A DNA stretch of 64,000 bases, from contig OZ020267.1 in the NCBI GenBank assembly GCA_963971225.1, positions 153,379,920 to 153,443,919 on the forward strand. Reading direction: 5' to 3'. Origin of the DNA: Melieria omissa (taxonomy: Eukaryota > Arthropoda > Insecta > Diptera > Ulidiidae). The notes under the pieces are model-generated. The model saw only the letters and a list, made by a program, of their open reading frames with translations, was not told where the DNA came from and ran no database searches. Both the position numbers and the translations under genes were made by a program. Shown here in pieces: positions 24,152 through 36,000 of the stretch; position 1 is the first letter of the stretch, and every line of letters starts with the position of its first letter.

Positions 24152-25498
24152 TTACGCCTGCGGTCCCTTGGTGTGGGAACCCGCACGCTTACCTCCTCTA
24201 CCCCTTGTCTGCACCCGGTCACTACTGCCCGGAGTATGTGTAGACTTATCCAGCAGGCTCAGTTGTCTGGGCGGATTTGCCATCCCAGTCAGCCGTGTCT
24301 GTCGGACGGGTTTAGCTGAAGCACGCTTTGCGGGTCCCACTGATGTTGGTCCTGGCGTCTTGTCACTCGTCCGTTCGGTCGTCTTGTCAGTCCGAGTGAC
24401 GGTTAGCGTCCGCCCGCTAGTACGCGGCCGGTCCTCGCTCACCTTTGCCAGTGCCTGTCTACTGGTGGAGGGTCTCTCCTCATCCACCCTTACGTTGGAC
24501 GTCTTCGTCTCCGTACCGCCTCCGCCGGTCACCAACGACTTGGCCCCCTGCTCTCGACGCAACCTGAACTGAACCCTTCCCAACTCAAAGAAGGGAAGGT
24601 TCTTCAGTGCAGAGAGCTGAGTCACTGAGGGATCGTCGATGGCCAGCGTCAACGTTGTTCCCTGCGCCGCGACAGACCTGTTCAGTACCTTCCAGTTTCC
24701 TGTCGGTAGTGAACGGTTCTGCGTTCGAAGCATTCGAAGAATATCTTCGGCCGGTAGGGAGCAGCCTGGGAAAAACGCGGTGGCTACGCTGGGTTTGGGA
24801 ATTTCGTTTCCCTCTACCAGTTTCACCTTCTTTTCCACCAGCTGGGTCTTCGTCATTATCCCTTCCAGCCAATTCTTCGACGCCTCATCGGCGCAGTTTA
24901 CAATGATCCACCCTGGCTTGAAGGAGCATCCCTGGAACCTGATTTGAGGTCCATCAAAGGGGAGCTTACGCAGCTCCTCCTTGATGGCCCCCTCAATTGC
25001 CCTCTGCTCCTCCAAGTTTAGGTGGACAGCCGGGAATTCGTCCGGTACAATTCCCACCTTGATGGCCGCTGCAGCTTCAGCGAAGGACGGGCTAAACTTC
25101 GTCCTTTTCGATACGGGTTGCGCCGTATCTCTTTTGCTGCCACCATCGGTCTCGTCCGTGTTAGTCGGCTCTTCTAGGACAGTTTTTAGAGCCTCATCGT
25201 AGGTCTTACCTGCCGCCATCAGCTTCCTCAGCCTCTTCTTCTGAGAAGTCGTTAGCCGCTTTCTCTTTAGAGAGATGGCCTCGGTAGCTTCTACCAGTGC
25301 AGGTAATCCTATCGATGAAGCCCCTCCAACCGCCATAGTTGACGCTGTGGTCACACTCACGTGTGAGCAATCACTGCTCACACTACTCCTAGCCGATCGG
25401 TCTCTCCGATCGCTAGTCATAGTTTCAGCCATCTGCTGATCGTTAACGTCAGTCTGTCCGACGTCTTTTCCATCCGAGGCATGTGTTAAGGAACTCAT
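24152..25498 (-). CDS. LOA-type retrotransposon ORF1 protein (DUF4780-like)
   Basis: 448 codons from the first ATG (25498-25496; protein starts MSSLTHASDGKD). The frame is open upstream only as far as a GTG directly after a TAG, so this ATG is the natural start. The N-terminal third is Ser/Thr- and Lys/Arg-rich, low in order, with KRKRLTTSQKKRLRKLMAAG. Around residues 150-320 is a folded region (FPAVHLNLEEQRAIEGAI, FKPGWIIVNCADEASKNWL, PFFELGRVQFRLRR) that I match to DUF4780, common in ORF1 of insect elements of this group. The C-terminal third is basic and Pro/Thr-rich. No CCHC zinc knuckle is visible, unlike many ORF1 proteins. It presumably binds element RNA. The stop TAA sits one base before the ORF2 ATG. 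Confidence 0.85.
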   Translation of the reverse strand: MSSLTHASDGKDVGQTDVNDQQMAETMTSDRRDRSARSSVSSDCSHVSVTTASTMAVGGASSIGLPALVEATEAISLKRKRLTTSQKKRLRKLMAAGKTYDEALKTVLEEPTNTDETDGGSKRDTAQPVSKRTKFSPSFAEAAAAIKVGIVPDEFPAVHLNLEEQRAIEGAIKEELRKLPFDGPQIRFQGCSFKPGWIIVNCADEASKNWLEGIMTKTQLVEKKVKLVEGNEIPKPSVATAFFPGCSLPAEDILRMLRTQNRSLPTGNWKVLNRSVAAQGTTLTLAIDDPSVTQLSALKNLPFFELGRVQFRLRREQGAKSLVTGGGGTETKTSNVRVDEERPSTSRQALAKVSEDRPRTSGRTLTVTRTDKTTERTSDKTPGPTSVGPAKRASAKPVRQTRLTGMANPPRQLSLLDKSTHTPGSSDRVQTRGRGGKRAGSHTKGPQA

Positions 25499-25944
25499 CT
25501 CATCTGGTTCGTTGGCCACCTACTCCGACGAGGCTTTTCGGTGGCCTATCAATAAGTGGGGTCGGGGAGGTCACCCATGGCAGAGCCCCATGCCATAGGA
25601 AGTCCAGAAATACTACCCGAGGTGGACAGGTATCGGGTAGGCTCCGTAGTAATACAGCCGGTATACCCCCTGGCTGCAAACCATCCAATGGGCACGGGTC
25701 GCATGACACCCTGGATTAGGGGGTGGGGGAGGAAGTATGGATAGATGGGACTCAGGTGTAAGGGGATAATTGGAAATGGGACGTGACTAGTTAGCCAGCC
25801 ACCAAGGGTATAGACAAGACCGTACCCCGGTGGCTGTTTCCAGCGGCCACCACGAGGAGGTCTAGTCACATTCCGCCAGTTCATCCACCACCGCCAGCTG
25901 GTCTACCCGGCTGGTAGTAGCGGAAGAGTAGGCAGCAGACCGCT
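25499..25944 (-). other. 5' UTR and presumed internal promoter region of the LOA-type element
   Basis: 446 nt between the element's 5' end and the ORF1 ATG. Elements of this kind usually carry an internal RNA polymerase II promoter here, but I see no motif that proves it. Short open frames on both strands in this interval have no recognisable domain. Confidence 0.6.
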
Positions 25945-25956
25945 AATAAACTTTAT
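25945..25956. repeat. Target-site duplication, 5' side of the LOA-type element
   Basis: An exact copy of the 12-bp AATAAACTTTAT found at the 3' side. It lies directly before the element's first bases, AGCGGTCTGCTGCC on the minus strand. Confidence 0.88.
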
Positions 25957-28900
25957 GCCCGTAAAGTTAGATTCTCACCATCACAGTAGCCTCTGAATTG
26001 TTGCTTCATTGCAGAAGGCAGCACACTACCATCGACGACACTAATTCGCCCATTTCACTTGGCTCGTTCTCACAATCAGTCGCCGTCACATTTTTGGCTA
26101 ATTTCAGCTTCCCCTTTTTCTTGCACTTGCACCATCGTTGCCAGTGCAGCGCAGCGGCTATCATATGCGGCGAATATGAAGCGTCCCTTTACTGCCACCT
26201 CCACACACAGCGAAAAAACTGTGCAAAAAAAATTAATAAATTATGAGCAATGCGAATGCGGTGCGGCCAATGCAGCAAGAAGCAAAGGCTACAAAGTCGA
26301 AAAAAGAACAGCATTTTGTAAAAATTCACAAAGTGTGTGCCGCACATCAACAGCATCATTATCATTATTTTTTATTACATTAGCATACCAACAGCAACAA
26401 CACCAACGACAGCACCAACAACAGCAGCAGCAACGGCACCATTGAGTACACTCCGAAGGCAAACGAGCGCTGGGCAGTGCGCAGCAAAACGCTCCGCGTG
26501 GAGCAGACCGCAAGTGGGGTGGTCGCACTCGAAAAGTGCCATAACATGAAATGGCAGAAGAGAATATTCAAACCAACTATCCAGAATGAGTGCAAATAAA
26601 ATCAAGCCAGAACACGCCAGCTGGGAGAAAGACGTGAGACAAGGGTACGAAGGCAAAACCACGAAAATTGCAGAAAATAATTTTGTGTGATTTTTGCGCT
26701 TTTCCAAAACGATTGAAATGATTTGTATTTTTCTCATGGCGGAATATTTCATGGGAACTGAATGGCACCAAACTTTGGCTAATGCTCGTATCGCAACTCA
26801 AACTTCCAACAAAGGAACCTTGAATGCTGCAAAGTGCTGCGGGCGTTTCACCTTCAACTTTGGTTATACGAATTTTGCTAAGAATTTGTATGAACATGAT
26901 TTGTCAAAGTGGAATTAAAGAGGTGTCCAATGTCTACGCGCTCTGGCCCAAACTTCGCACATCCCATTCCAGATACACCAACACACTAGTCTGCATAGTG
27001 CATGCGTGTGTGTGTGTGTATGTACGAGCAATGTAATAGTTGATGTTTTGCCTTCGAGCGGCTACAAATCATAGCTGAGGTGGGGCATGCTCGTAGTGGG
27101 AGTGTGAAATATTTTGTGAATGCTGGCGCAAAGTGTTTTATATGCTAATACCGTGAAAACGAGAGGAAGAGCAGAGAAGTTCTGGCAGTGCCGCTGCACT
27201 CTAAATGTTTAAACTGTTGATTGATGCGAATGGAATTCCTAGTTCGCTCCTTCTTTTCGTGCTTTCCATTTGTGGCGCATGATGAATGATGAGTATTTTG
27301 CCCCAACTTCGTTTGAATTGGACTGTTCGTGTGCCTGTGTGTGTGTTTAGTTTCGGTATTTTTATAACGGGAACTGTTGATAGCTACTGCAAGCAACATT
27401 ATTCACCATTAACGAAGTAGTCAAAATGGAGCGAAATATTGTCCAAACTAAACAACAACGTTATGGGTATTTATATTCAATTGTCAGATTTTAATAAAAT
27501 CTTTGATAAACAAAAATCCGCACTGCAAACTGACGAAAGTTGTCAGATGATACATTCACGCATACGTCTGCGCAACTCTGTGGCTTGACCACACTTTGAA
27601 AAGTCAAAATTCACCGAAAGAAAGCTTTATTGCTTAAGCGGTAATTTCAAATGGGCTGGCCAAATGTCACTGGCCATGAGCTACATACATTTATGAATAT
27701 GAGCTGCATGTGGTCGCTGCGAAGATTTAAGTGCGTCCCATAAATGTCAGCAATACTTGACGGCTCTCCGAAGCATGGGATAACGCCAGTGCAATGGCCA
27801 TTTGCCCAGCTGGCGCACAATACAAACATTTCGGCAATATTTTCCAAACAAATACCAGTCGATAATTGCGACCCGGTGCCGAGGCAACCTGCCACAGTCG
27901 CACGCAAAGTAGCCACCGAAATTATGGCCATCGGCAGTCAGTTGCCACCGCAGACCAAGCTGACTACATACATAGTATACATAGTACCAGTTGTAGGTGC
28001 ACAAGTCTTGCGGCTTCTGCCATTAACGCAGCCGTCGCAGTGCTCAAGTTTTGATTTATGCCCAGGTTGCGAAATGTGATAACTTCAATTTAAGAAACAA
28101 TGCAAAGTAAATTATTATTTAAATTAACCGCACCTACCGACCGCTGGTTAACTGAAACGTTAATTGGTTCCATTAGCGGACCCGCAGTGGCGTCTTAAGT
28201 CGTGTAATTAATTACTGTCGAAAAGTTTCAAGCAGTTGCAAAATAAATGTTTAATGTTTGTTTTATTTATTAGCGCATTTAACTAAAACAGTCAATATTG
28301 ATTTATTGACAAACTTAAATCTGTCTGTTCTCAATATTGAAGGTGTGTGCGCTTCTTTGTCATTCCCCGTCGTTGCCAAACCCTTTCCCCATTCCGTCCC
28401 GTTGGCTTTTAAACTAACCGCATAAATCATCGACCTGGCTTTGTTGTGGCTGCGCTAGAAAGCGAGGGTGTAGGATTAATAAAATCAACGATCTGCTTTG
28501 GCCGGAACAACGAAGCGACGCGTATAATGAAAATGGAAAACGGAAGTTATGGGTTTGGTTGCTTTGATTACCAACAATGGAGCTCTGCATAGCGCCGATG
28601 TGCCAAGCGTGTGCCATACTTTGTTGGTGTCTGAAAGCGAGCGACTGGCGAGGCATACGAACTTAAGGGGCTGTAGCGAATTTGTCATTTACACGTCCAG
28701 ACAACACGCAATCGTGAGCAGAATTATAGAACACGGCGCGGCGTTCAAAGGTAACTGGCCTTTAGTGCCCAACCCAGGCATTCGTATAGAAATTCATTAA
28801 GATGTTTCGATACAACAGTCATTATGTTTTTGTTAGCAAAAAACTAGTGAATGGGTCACATCAGGCTGTCCTGGACGTTTTGATAGGGGGGAAACATTTC

Positions 28901-31041
28901 AACACTGTGAAAAGTTCATTCTAAAGTTATGTTTTTATATATAGAGTTACACAATTTTCTAGACTACAATACATAGAGAAATCAATTTACTGCAGCATAT
29001 AAGTCGTATTATTAAACATTTATTGAGCAACGAAAGGGACCTAACATGACAATTATTTCGCACGGTTCCTGACGAATCTGTCTAACACGAAAAAATAAAT
29101 ATTTGGATCTGAAAAAGTGTAATGAACAAATTTAATTAATTCGTGAACTAATCAAGAGACATAACTATAGTACGCAGATCCTTTCTTTGAGTGAAAATGC
29201 GAGTCCACTTTTTCAGGTGTGGTAAGTACTATACCCGAAGTGCCAAAGAATCATCATTAACATTGAAGCGCCAACTTGTTGGCATGTTGATGTAAAATTG
29301 TTATTAACTGAAGTCAGAAGGCAGCCCAAACTGAGAACAATCACACTCTCCGGCATAAATACGAAATTAGAATCCTCTACTATTTCCACTTTCAATTACC
29401 ATACCAACTCGCACACCTATCAACACATATATACATGTACGTCAATTTGAGTACCCGACAATCAATTTGACTAACAACGCTCTCACTCACCGTCCCTTCA
29501 TATATCATATATCATGTATCATTAATCAATTTCTTATTGCTGCAGCAGTGGAACCGGATTTCACCATACTTTGGGCGTTGCCGACTTGTGTTTAGTTTTG
29601 TAGCGCCGCAAGTCAACAGCCGCGTCTTATCGCAACGCTCTGATAACAGCAACACTCGATATGCTTTCAATGCTGTGCTTTCAAATGTTTGCGACTCAAT
29701 ATCAAATGCTGCCGTGGTCCAGTCGATGGCCAACACACCTACAAACAAACACACACCGACGAACCCAAGTACGAACCCAGCCGTAGCACTTCGCTCTCAC
29801 CAAAACCATCAACGCGAATTCCCAACAACTACAACACACGTAGAAAAATATTGCCGCCTTTAACAAAATTCTCTCAGCCGCTTAATTAATTAATAATTAA
29901 TTAATGTCTGTCGGTGTATGCGATGTTCGGTAGACGATACTAACGATCGTTGTCGGCATGTTGGCAATATTCTCGATTTCACGGCTGTCCCACCCAACAC
30001 TTGGCTCGCGCAAAACTTCAAAACATTCCAAAGACACTTTCTTTTTTCTCGTATATTTTATATATTTTCTCTCTACTTCTAACGACCATATGAAATTTCG
30101 AATGGTCATCAACAAATGTAAATTGTTGGTTATGTTGAAAACACCAACAGCCAATCAAAGCCAACAGCCACACGACACATGGCAGCCAGTCGGCCAGTTA
30201 GCCAACTGAAACACAAACAAACGCAATAAAAACAATAGGTAGAATGACAACAACAAAAGCCCATCGTCTCCATGGTTTGGTGTGTGTTTTTGTTTTTATT
30301 AACATACAAGTGCCGACAATATTGTTGTCAGTGGCACCGCCACGCTAATCATACACGCCACATGTGTGTTGGTGCTTGTATTTGTAAATAGTGCCCGACG
30401 CACGCAGCACAACGCAATAAGCCTGCATTACCTTTGAGAAGTATTATAGTTTTGTTTGTGGTCTTAAGTATTTGGCGTCTCTTGTTATTATTGAAATTAA
30501 ATTAGGCCTAATTGAATTGAAATGGCCGATAAAGTCGCCTGGTAACATGTCTTTGCTCTTTGACGCTCGGCCGCTGTCGGGCATGATTAGCTGCGTGACT
30601 GACCGACTACGATGCGGAATGGGCTGAACTGGAGTGAAGTGGAGTGGAGTGGGATAGCATTATGAGCCGATTAAAAGTTTTAAAAGGTATTATTAATTTT
30701 TATTAGTCTAATTCATTTTATCACTTAATGTGGCCATCTGTATTTATTTATTAATTTTTTATGATAATATATCAGTTTTCCCAAAGCTTTCATTGTACAT
30801 ACATATGTAGGTACCGAATGTCTTTTATTTTGGGCAATTTGTTAAGTCGAAACGAGTTTTCGTTTATCACTGTGTGATGGCATTTTAATTTAAACAAAAG
30901 CCACAAATGAAGTGACACTAAATTTGAGGTTGCGGGATTTTTGAAGAAGAAATGTTGATGTAGGCAACGGCCTACTGATTTTGACAGTAGTCAGAACAAT
31001 AAGCTACGAATTGCAACGGTTGCTTTATGATTACATAATCA
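25957..31041. other. Non-coding DNA with CAA/CAG-rich patch
   Basis: A CAA/CAG-rich stretch lies at 26386-26445. A palindromic TTAATTAA cluster lies at about 29880-29905, and a GGAGTG repeat at about 30630-30650. No supported gene. Confidence 0.6.
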
Positions 31042-31279
31042 TACAGTGCAAGCTCGGTATTTGCGACTACCCATTATCGCGACGGCCCCGTTATCGCGAC
31101 GGCTCAATTTGTAACATTGCAGGTTCTATAATCGCGACAGTTTACGAAAAACTGGGTTCTATTTTCGCGACTTTTATCTTTTTTTTTTATTTTATTACAA
31201 TGTCTATAACCAAAAAAGAGAAATCCCCGTCTTTTGCTATATTAACCTTTTGGGATTTTTAAGCCGACAACAGCACATA

Positions 31280-31490
31280 CACTGCGGGACACTTGATTAC
31301 CCTCACTTTATTTTGTTAGCTAAGATTTTTGTTATGAAGTCAAAAATTTTTTTTTTAATGTCAATATTTTCTGGACACTTAGTTACATGTGTTCCTGTTT
31401 TTGAACCGCCAAAATTGTATGTAAAATGATGATTAACCACATTTTTGTCCTTTTAAGCCTATTTCAAGTGGGACACTTGATTACCCTCAC
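31280..31490. repeat. Left terminal inverted repeat of the Tc1-like element
   Basis: About 211 bp, starting CACTGCGGGACACTTGATTA. The subterminal direct repeat GGGACACTTGATTACCCTCA recurs at the inner end, near 31470-31489. Confidence 0.9.
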
Positions 31491-31548
31491 TCATAGAAAA
31501 CAAATAAACTAGAGGTAACTCTTCATTACATTTATTAATTTTTTATTA

Positions 31549-32521
31549 CTAATGTTTTGTATGGACACCATTACTGCGAATAACCTCAAAAAGACGAGAA
31601 GGCGAAGAGTTGTCCAACGATGTAAGATAATTTTCAGGGATTTCGGAAAATGCTTTTTCAATTGTGTCTATAAGACGCCATCTGCATACATTTTACGTGT
31701 CAACCATCCCCAAACATTTTCGATTATGTTTGGATCGGACGAGAATGCAGACCAATCTATTTCATTAACATTTTCCGCTTCAAACCAATCCTTCACCAAC
31801 TAGCGGTGTGAATGGCAGCGTTATCATGCTGGAAAATCCCGCGTTTCCCCGCGAATATTTCGTCAAAGTTTACAAATCCAATCTCCAACATTTCCATATA
31901 ATTCTGTGAAACTTGGCGCCCTTCCAATATTGACAAATTAATTGCGCCATGGGCCGACATTGCTGCCGACAACATAACTGAGAATGCTGCTGAATGACGC
32001 CGCGACAAAAATCGTTCAGATTTTCTTAGATCCTAAAAATAGTGTTGGAAGCCATTGGGTCCGTCCAAATTAAATTTCTTTTCGTCGGAAAAGACGACTG
32101 ACTTCCACTCCTGCTGCCAACTGAGATGAGCTCGCGCGAACTCTAAGCGTACCGTTTTGTGACTTTGCAGTAAACGTGGTTTTTTTTGCAGCCTTTTGCG
32201 TTTGATGTAAGGAAACTGCTTAATTACTCTGTGGACAGTGCTGACACTGGCTGTCGTCCTGGTTAGACCTCGTATGTGACCCGCAGACGCAGAGGAATTG
32301 GACGCTTCACGAAGATCTGCTCTTCTCTCTCTAAGAGAAGTTGCTGTTGCGGTACGACCTTTGCGGGTTTTGCCATAAGTTGTGGGTGTTTTAAGAAAAT
32401 GGTTTATCACCCATGGATCGCGATCGATTCTGTGAGCAATTTCGCGGTTACTTATGTTTTCCTCCTTGTACGCCGAAATTCGTCCCCTTTCCAATTCTTT
32501 TAAGGTTTTACCGCGGGCCAT
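31549..32521 (-). pseudogene. Broken Tc1-like transposase
   Basis: It starts at ATG 32521 ([13 protein letters not shown]) with a helix-turn-helix region ([20 protein letters not shown]). The first catalytic Asp lies in [13 protein letters not shown] and the second in FQHDNAAIH. The third acidic residue (E) is in DPNIIENVWGWL. There is an in-frame TAG at 32035-32033 after FQHYF. A single-base frameshift near 31800 (before LVKDWFEAENVNEIDW) and another near 31672 (before LIDTIEKAFSEI) follow. The frame then ends at TAG 31551-31549. The total is about 324 codons, normal for the family. With three lesions it cannot make transposase. Confidence 0.88.
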
Positions 32522-32639
32522 TGCATCTGCCGTCTGTAAATTTCGCAAACATTATATGCCTAATACTTTCAATTTAGTTTTTCAAACCAATTTACACTAA
32601 TCCTACCTTCTAACACTTGTTACAGGTCTAAAACTGCAA

Positions 32640-32849
32640 TGAGGGTAATCAAGTGTCCCACTTGAAATAGGCTTAAAATGACAAAAATGTGGTTCATCAT
32701 CATTTTGCATAAAATGTTGGCGGTTCAAAAACAGGAACACATGTAACTAAGTGTCCAGAAAATTTTGACATTAAAAAAAAAGTTTTTGACTTCATCACAA
32801 AAATCTTAGCTAACAAAGTAAAGTGAGGGTAATCAAGTGTCCCGCAGTG
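32640..32849. repeat. Right terminal inverted repeat of the Tc1-like element
   Basis: Inverted match of 31280-31490 with a handful of substitutions. It ends CCCGCAGTG directly before TA at 32850. Confidence 0.9.
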
Positions 32850-33083
32850 TATAAACTACATGATTCAGCTGTTATTTTAAAAAATAATTTGTCAAAAAAG
32901 CAACTCAAAATCTCCAGTTTCATTAAAAATTTTTTCAAATCCAAATATATCAATAAAAACAATTCTAATTTTAAATATTAGATACAATTATTCAATAAAA
33001 TTTTGGCTTCTGTTATCGCGAAAATTCAGTTTTCGCGACAGGTTTGGGTTTTAATTAGTCGCGAAAATCGAGCTTGCACTGTA

Positions 33084-36000
33084 CTTGTAAATACTTAGCA
33101 CAAATGTGAGCATGAAGCCTTTAACTTTCCCCCGTCATTCCGACTAATAAACAAGAGAAGAGCACAATCTCACTTGCTGAACAAATACCAAATGCTTAGT
33201 TACATTTCTATTTTGCTTTTTGTATACTGCTTTGTGTCTGCGAGAAGAAAAACTAGCAAATTATATGTATCGGCAACAAGAGCAACGCCAACAACACCAA
33301 CAACAACAACTCACAAGAACTAATCATTAAGGTATGTAATGACATTTCCCATTTGTTAGAGCTAAAGCGACCACATAATGACGGCAATGACGACGAACAT
33401 TTTAGAGCGATCGGCGCACACCACAAACGACAACGAGACCTACAAAAGTGGGTATCATTATGAATGCCAAACAAAGTCAAAACATGTTGACAAATACAAA
33501 TAAATAAATGCCTGAGAATAGAACGCGCAGAGAGTCTCACAGAATTAAGGCGAATTTCAAGCGCGATCGGCGACTGATCGCACTCATCGCTGCTGCATCG
33601 TTCGAACGGTTGGATGGAGCTACAATAGATTGGCTCGCCGGCTGGTTGTCTGCATTGTGCTGTGTGGAATAACACTTGCAGCTAGTTTTAAGCATCATTA
33701 CATCACGTGTGCGCATATTTTACATGAGTACAACTGAATTGTACGAACACGGACAGCAGACCGGCAGACAGCCGGTGGATGTTGCGCGCTGGCGAGACGC
33801 TTCGTGTGCCTCTTCGGATCGATGGACGGATCGAAATAACCATTTGGAGTGCTTTCGATCATCAGCGGCGGCAAGCGTGCGCTGAGCGGAAATCTTGATG
33901 GCGAAAATATGTTTGCAGCGTGTTGCCTTGCGCGGTGGTGATGTTGGACTGGAAACAGCGTTCTTACATGTGCACACGTTCGCATTTAAAGGAAGGGCAA
34001 GTCGAACGACGATGTTTAAATCAGTCTTCAAAAAATGCGGGAATGTTTGCTGTCTGTGCACAATGGCCATATTTATTGTACTTGGATGGCATGAGAACGA
34101 GGCGGTAGGAAGGGTGTTGCAGTCGAACTGCGCAAGACGACAATGTGTGCTGGGAAAATTCGCCTGAGATACTGAAATTTGTTTGATTGACCGTTGATGG
34201 TTGTTGTACATGACGGCGTCATACTTGACTCAATAGCCAACCAACTAAACCAACGTTTTTTTCAAAGGAACTTTCTAACAGTAAGAACTTTTGTTCCCAC
34301 CAACAGTACAACAACCACACTTGCCTGCCTCGATTTTCTCTTTTCCCCTTCCTTTACTGGCGGAGAGCGCTCTATTGTAATTGGCAATATCCGATCGCCG
34401 ATAAAAGCCGTAAGTGAAAAGTATCTGTGCATGCAGCAGCTGTGTATGTACTTTACAACCTAAACGTGCTGGCAACGACGCAGTCGGAAAACGCCAAAGA
34501 CGACACAACGTAATTGTCAGAAGATTTATTTGCACTCCCGCTCTGGCGACGACGGACAGACGGACAGCATCGCTTAATGCAATTTCTTGTGTTTCACATG
34601 GTGGAAGCAGAACAGAACAGAGCAGAACAGCACTTTGGGCCACAAATTTTCTTACAGCCAAGGCCTACTGCCGCTGCTGGCCCGCAAAGCGCCAATGCCA
34701 GCGCGCTGACATTATCAGCGCTGCGGCAGCAAAATGATGGCATTAACCGCCGTAAGTAGGTGAACACGAAATGTACACAGCTCTCGCAGCCGCAGCGATG
34801 TTGTCGAACAAGCCGCATCGTGCGCCGCGTTGGGGCATAAAAGTTCTCACGAATTTTACTGTCAGCGTGCGCATCTTTTGCACACTCGAACGTTTACTCA
34901 ACAAATTATTAAATGCAAAGTTCTTCTACGGATTTTTGGCTGAGTTGCGCCGAAAGCCGTTAAGCAGTATTTGGCTGTTGAAAAGCACACAAGTGTTTTG
35001 CTTGTACGCTTTGCATACAAATGACGTCGTTTGTCTTTTTCTAATTTTTGAATATTTAAACTTTTCTAGGGATTGGAATCTCTTGGCTTTTTATGAATAA
35101 AGTATACTCGGACGAAATTGAACCCTGATTAAAAATCGATTTATTGTTGTGTGACAAGAAACCTGTAATTTACTTTATCACACATGTGGCAAATTGTTTC
35201 ACCTTTTCACACAATTTGCGAGTCAGTTAGTTCGTAGTTTTACTCTTCAGCTGCTCTGCCTCTTGTGTGTTTCTGACGTCACACTCAGAAAGTCTTATCG
35301 TTTGGCATATTGAATCCTACTTTTATGACACTTAAATTGAATTGTACGTATCGATGTAGGTAGCAATGATCACGCCTACTTAATCAATGCCTTGGATCAG
35401 CTAATAGCGCTACCTGCAGCATTTTACGAGGCCACCAACTCTTTACGCAAATTCGCAGCTTCCTAATGAATGAATGAATGTTGGGGAGCGACGTGCTCGC
35501 AACTTTTAAGTGCTCAAGTCATTAAACGTTGCTACGACTTTGCAGCTAACCTTAGTTGTTGGTCCAGCTGTGCGGGGCTATGTGGGCCTCGTGAGTGCCA
35601 GAACCCACTGCCAGTGTGTCCCACATACGTCGTTTGGCTTTTCATGTATGGTTTATGATGAACGCAATTACCGCAATTTGTTTTTACTATTATGACGTAA
35701 ATATGCAAAGCAAGGCAACGCAGCCAAGGAACACAAGACAGCGCGCCAACGACAACGACAAAGAGGAAGGAACGCCGTGCTTGTGTGGAGAGATGGTTTA
35801 TTATGTTTGCGTTAGAGGCAGACACGCCGGAATGCAAATTCGTGTGTACGCAGCGCGCCCAACTTGCAAAAGATCTTTGAAATTCGGGGAAGCCGAAAGA
35901 TGCCAATGCAGTTAGCGGCAATGTGTGCGTTCGAGGAAGTGGGCAAGTCATGCCTGCCAATCCCAATTGCCACCAGCACCGACATCACTGCAGTCAACGG

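Larger units (their letters stand above)
20451..25944 (-). mobile_element. Full-length non-LTR retrotransposon, LOA-clade type
   Basis: A 5494-bp element on the minus strand, bounded by an exact 12-bp target duplication AATAAACTTTAT (20439-20450 and 25945-25956). It has a ~446-nt 5' UTR, an ORF1 with a DUF4780-like domain, and an ORF2 with endonuclease, reverse transcriptase, RNase H and a C-terminal CCHC motif. The 3' end, read on the minus strand, is CAATCTTAATCTTA: a short tandem hexamer rather than poly(A). RNase H together with this ORF1 type points to the LOA clade of the R1/LOA group. The clade call is inference. Both ORFs are open and the duplication is perfect, so the insertion looks young. 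It mobilises by target-primed reverse transcription. Confidence 0.92.
31280..32849 (-). mobile_element. Tc1/mariner (Tc1/Tc3-like) transposon with ~210-bp inverted repeats
   Basis: A 1570-bp element flanked by TA (31278-31279, 32850-32851). The inverted repeats (31280-31490 and 32640-32849) differ at only a few positions. Each carries the block GGGACACTTGATTACCCTCA twice, once near the tip and once at the inner end. Such paired binding sites (IR/DR) are known in several Tc1-like elements. It contains a broken transposase gene on the minus strand and is inserted in the pogo-like element at 31044-33081. Confidence 0.92.
31044..33081. mobile_element. Pogo-like non-autonomous DNA element, interrupted by a Tc1-like element
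   Basis: The ends are CAGTGCAAGCTCGGTATTTG on the left and CAGTGCAAGCTCGATTTTCG read inward from the right. Both sides are flanked by TA (31042-31043, 33082-33083). CGCGAC/TCGCG motifs recur inside both ends. Removing the nested Tc1-like insertion leaves about 466 bp. TA duplication plus CAGTG...CTCG ends resembles pogo/Tigger elements. The short plus-strand reading MSITKKEKSPSFAILTF just before the nested insertion might be a mutated transposase N-terminus, but this is weak. Confidence 0.7.

Noticed and set aside
24148..24222. ORF2 start at a GTG at 24222, giving overlap with ORF1
   Set aside because: The codon at 24222 is GTG. The first ATG is at 24150-24148, exactly where the endonuclease domain begins.
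29880..29905. TTAATTAA palindrome cluster as a transposon end or origin
   Set aside because: It is a simple AT palindrome with no partner sequence and no target duplication.
31552..31803. Plus-strand 83-codon open frame in the Tc1-like element
   Set aside because: It is antisense to the C-terminal part of the broken transposase, which matches the family on the minus strand.
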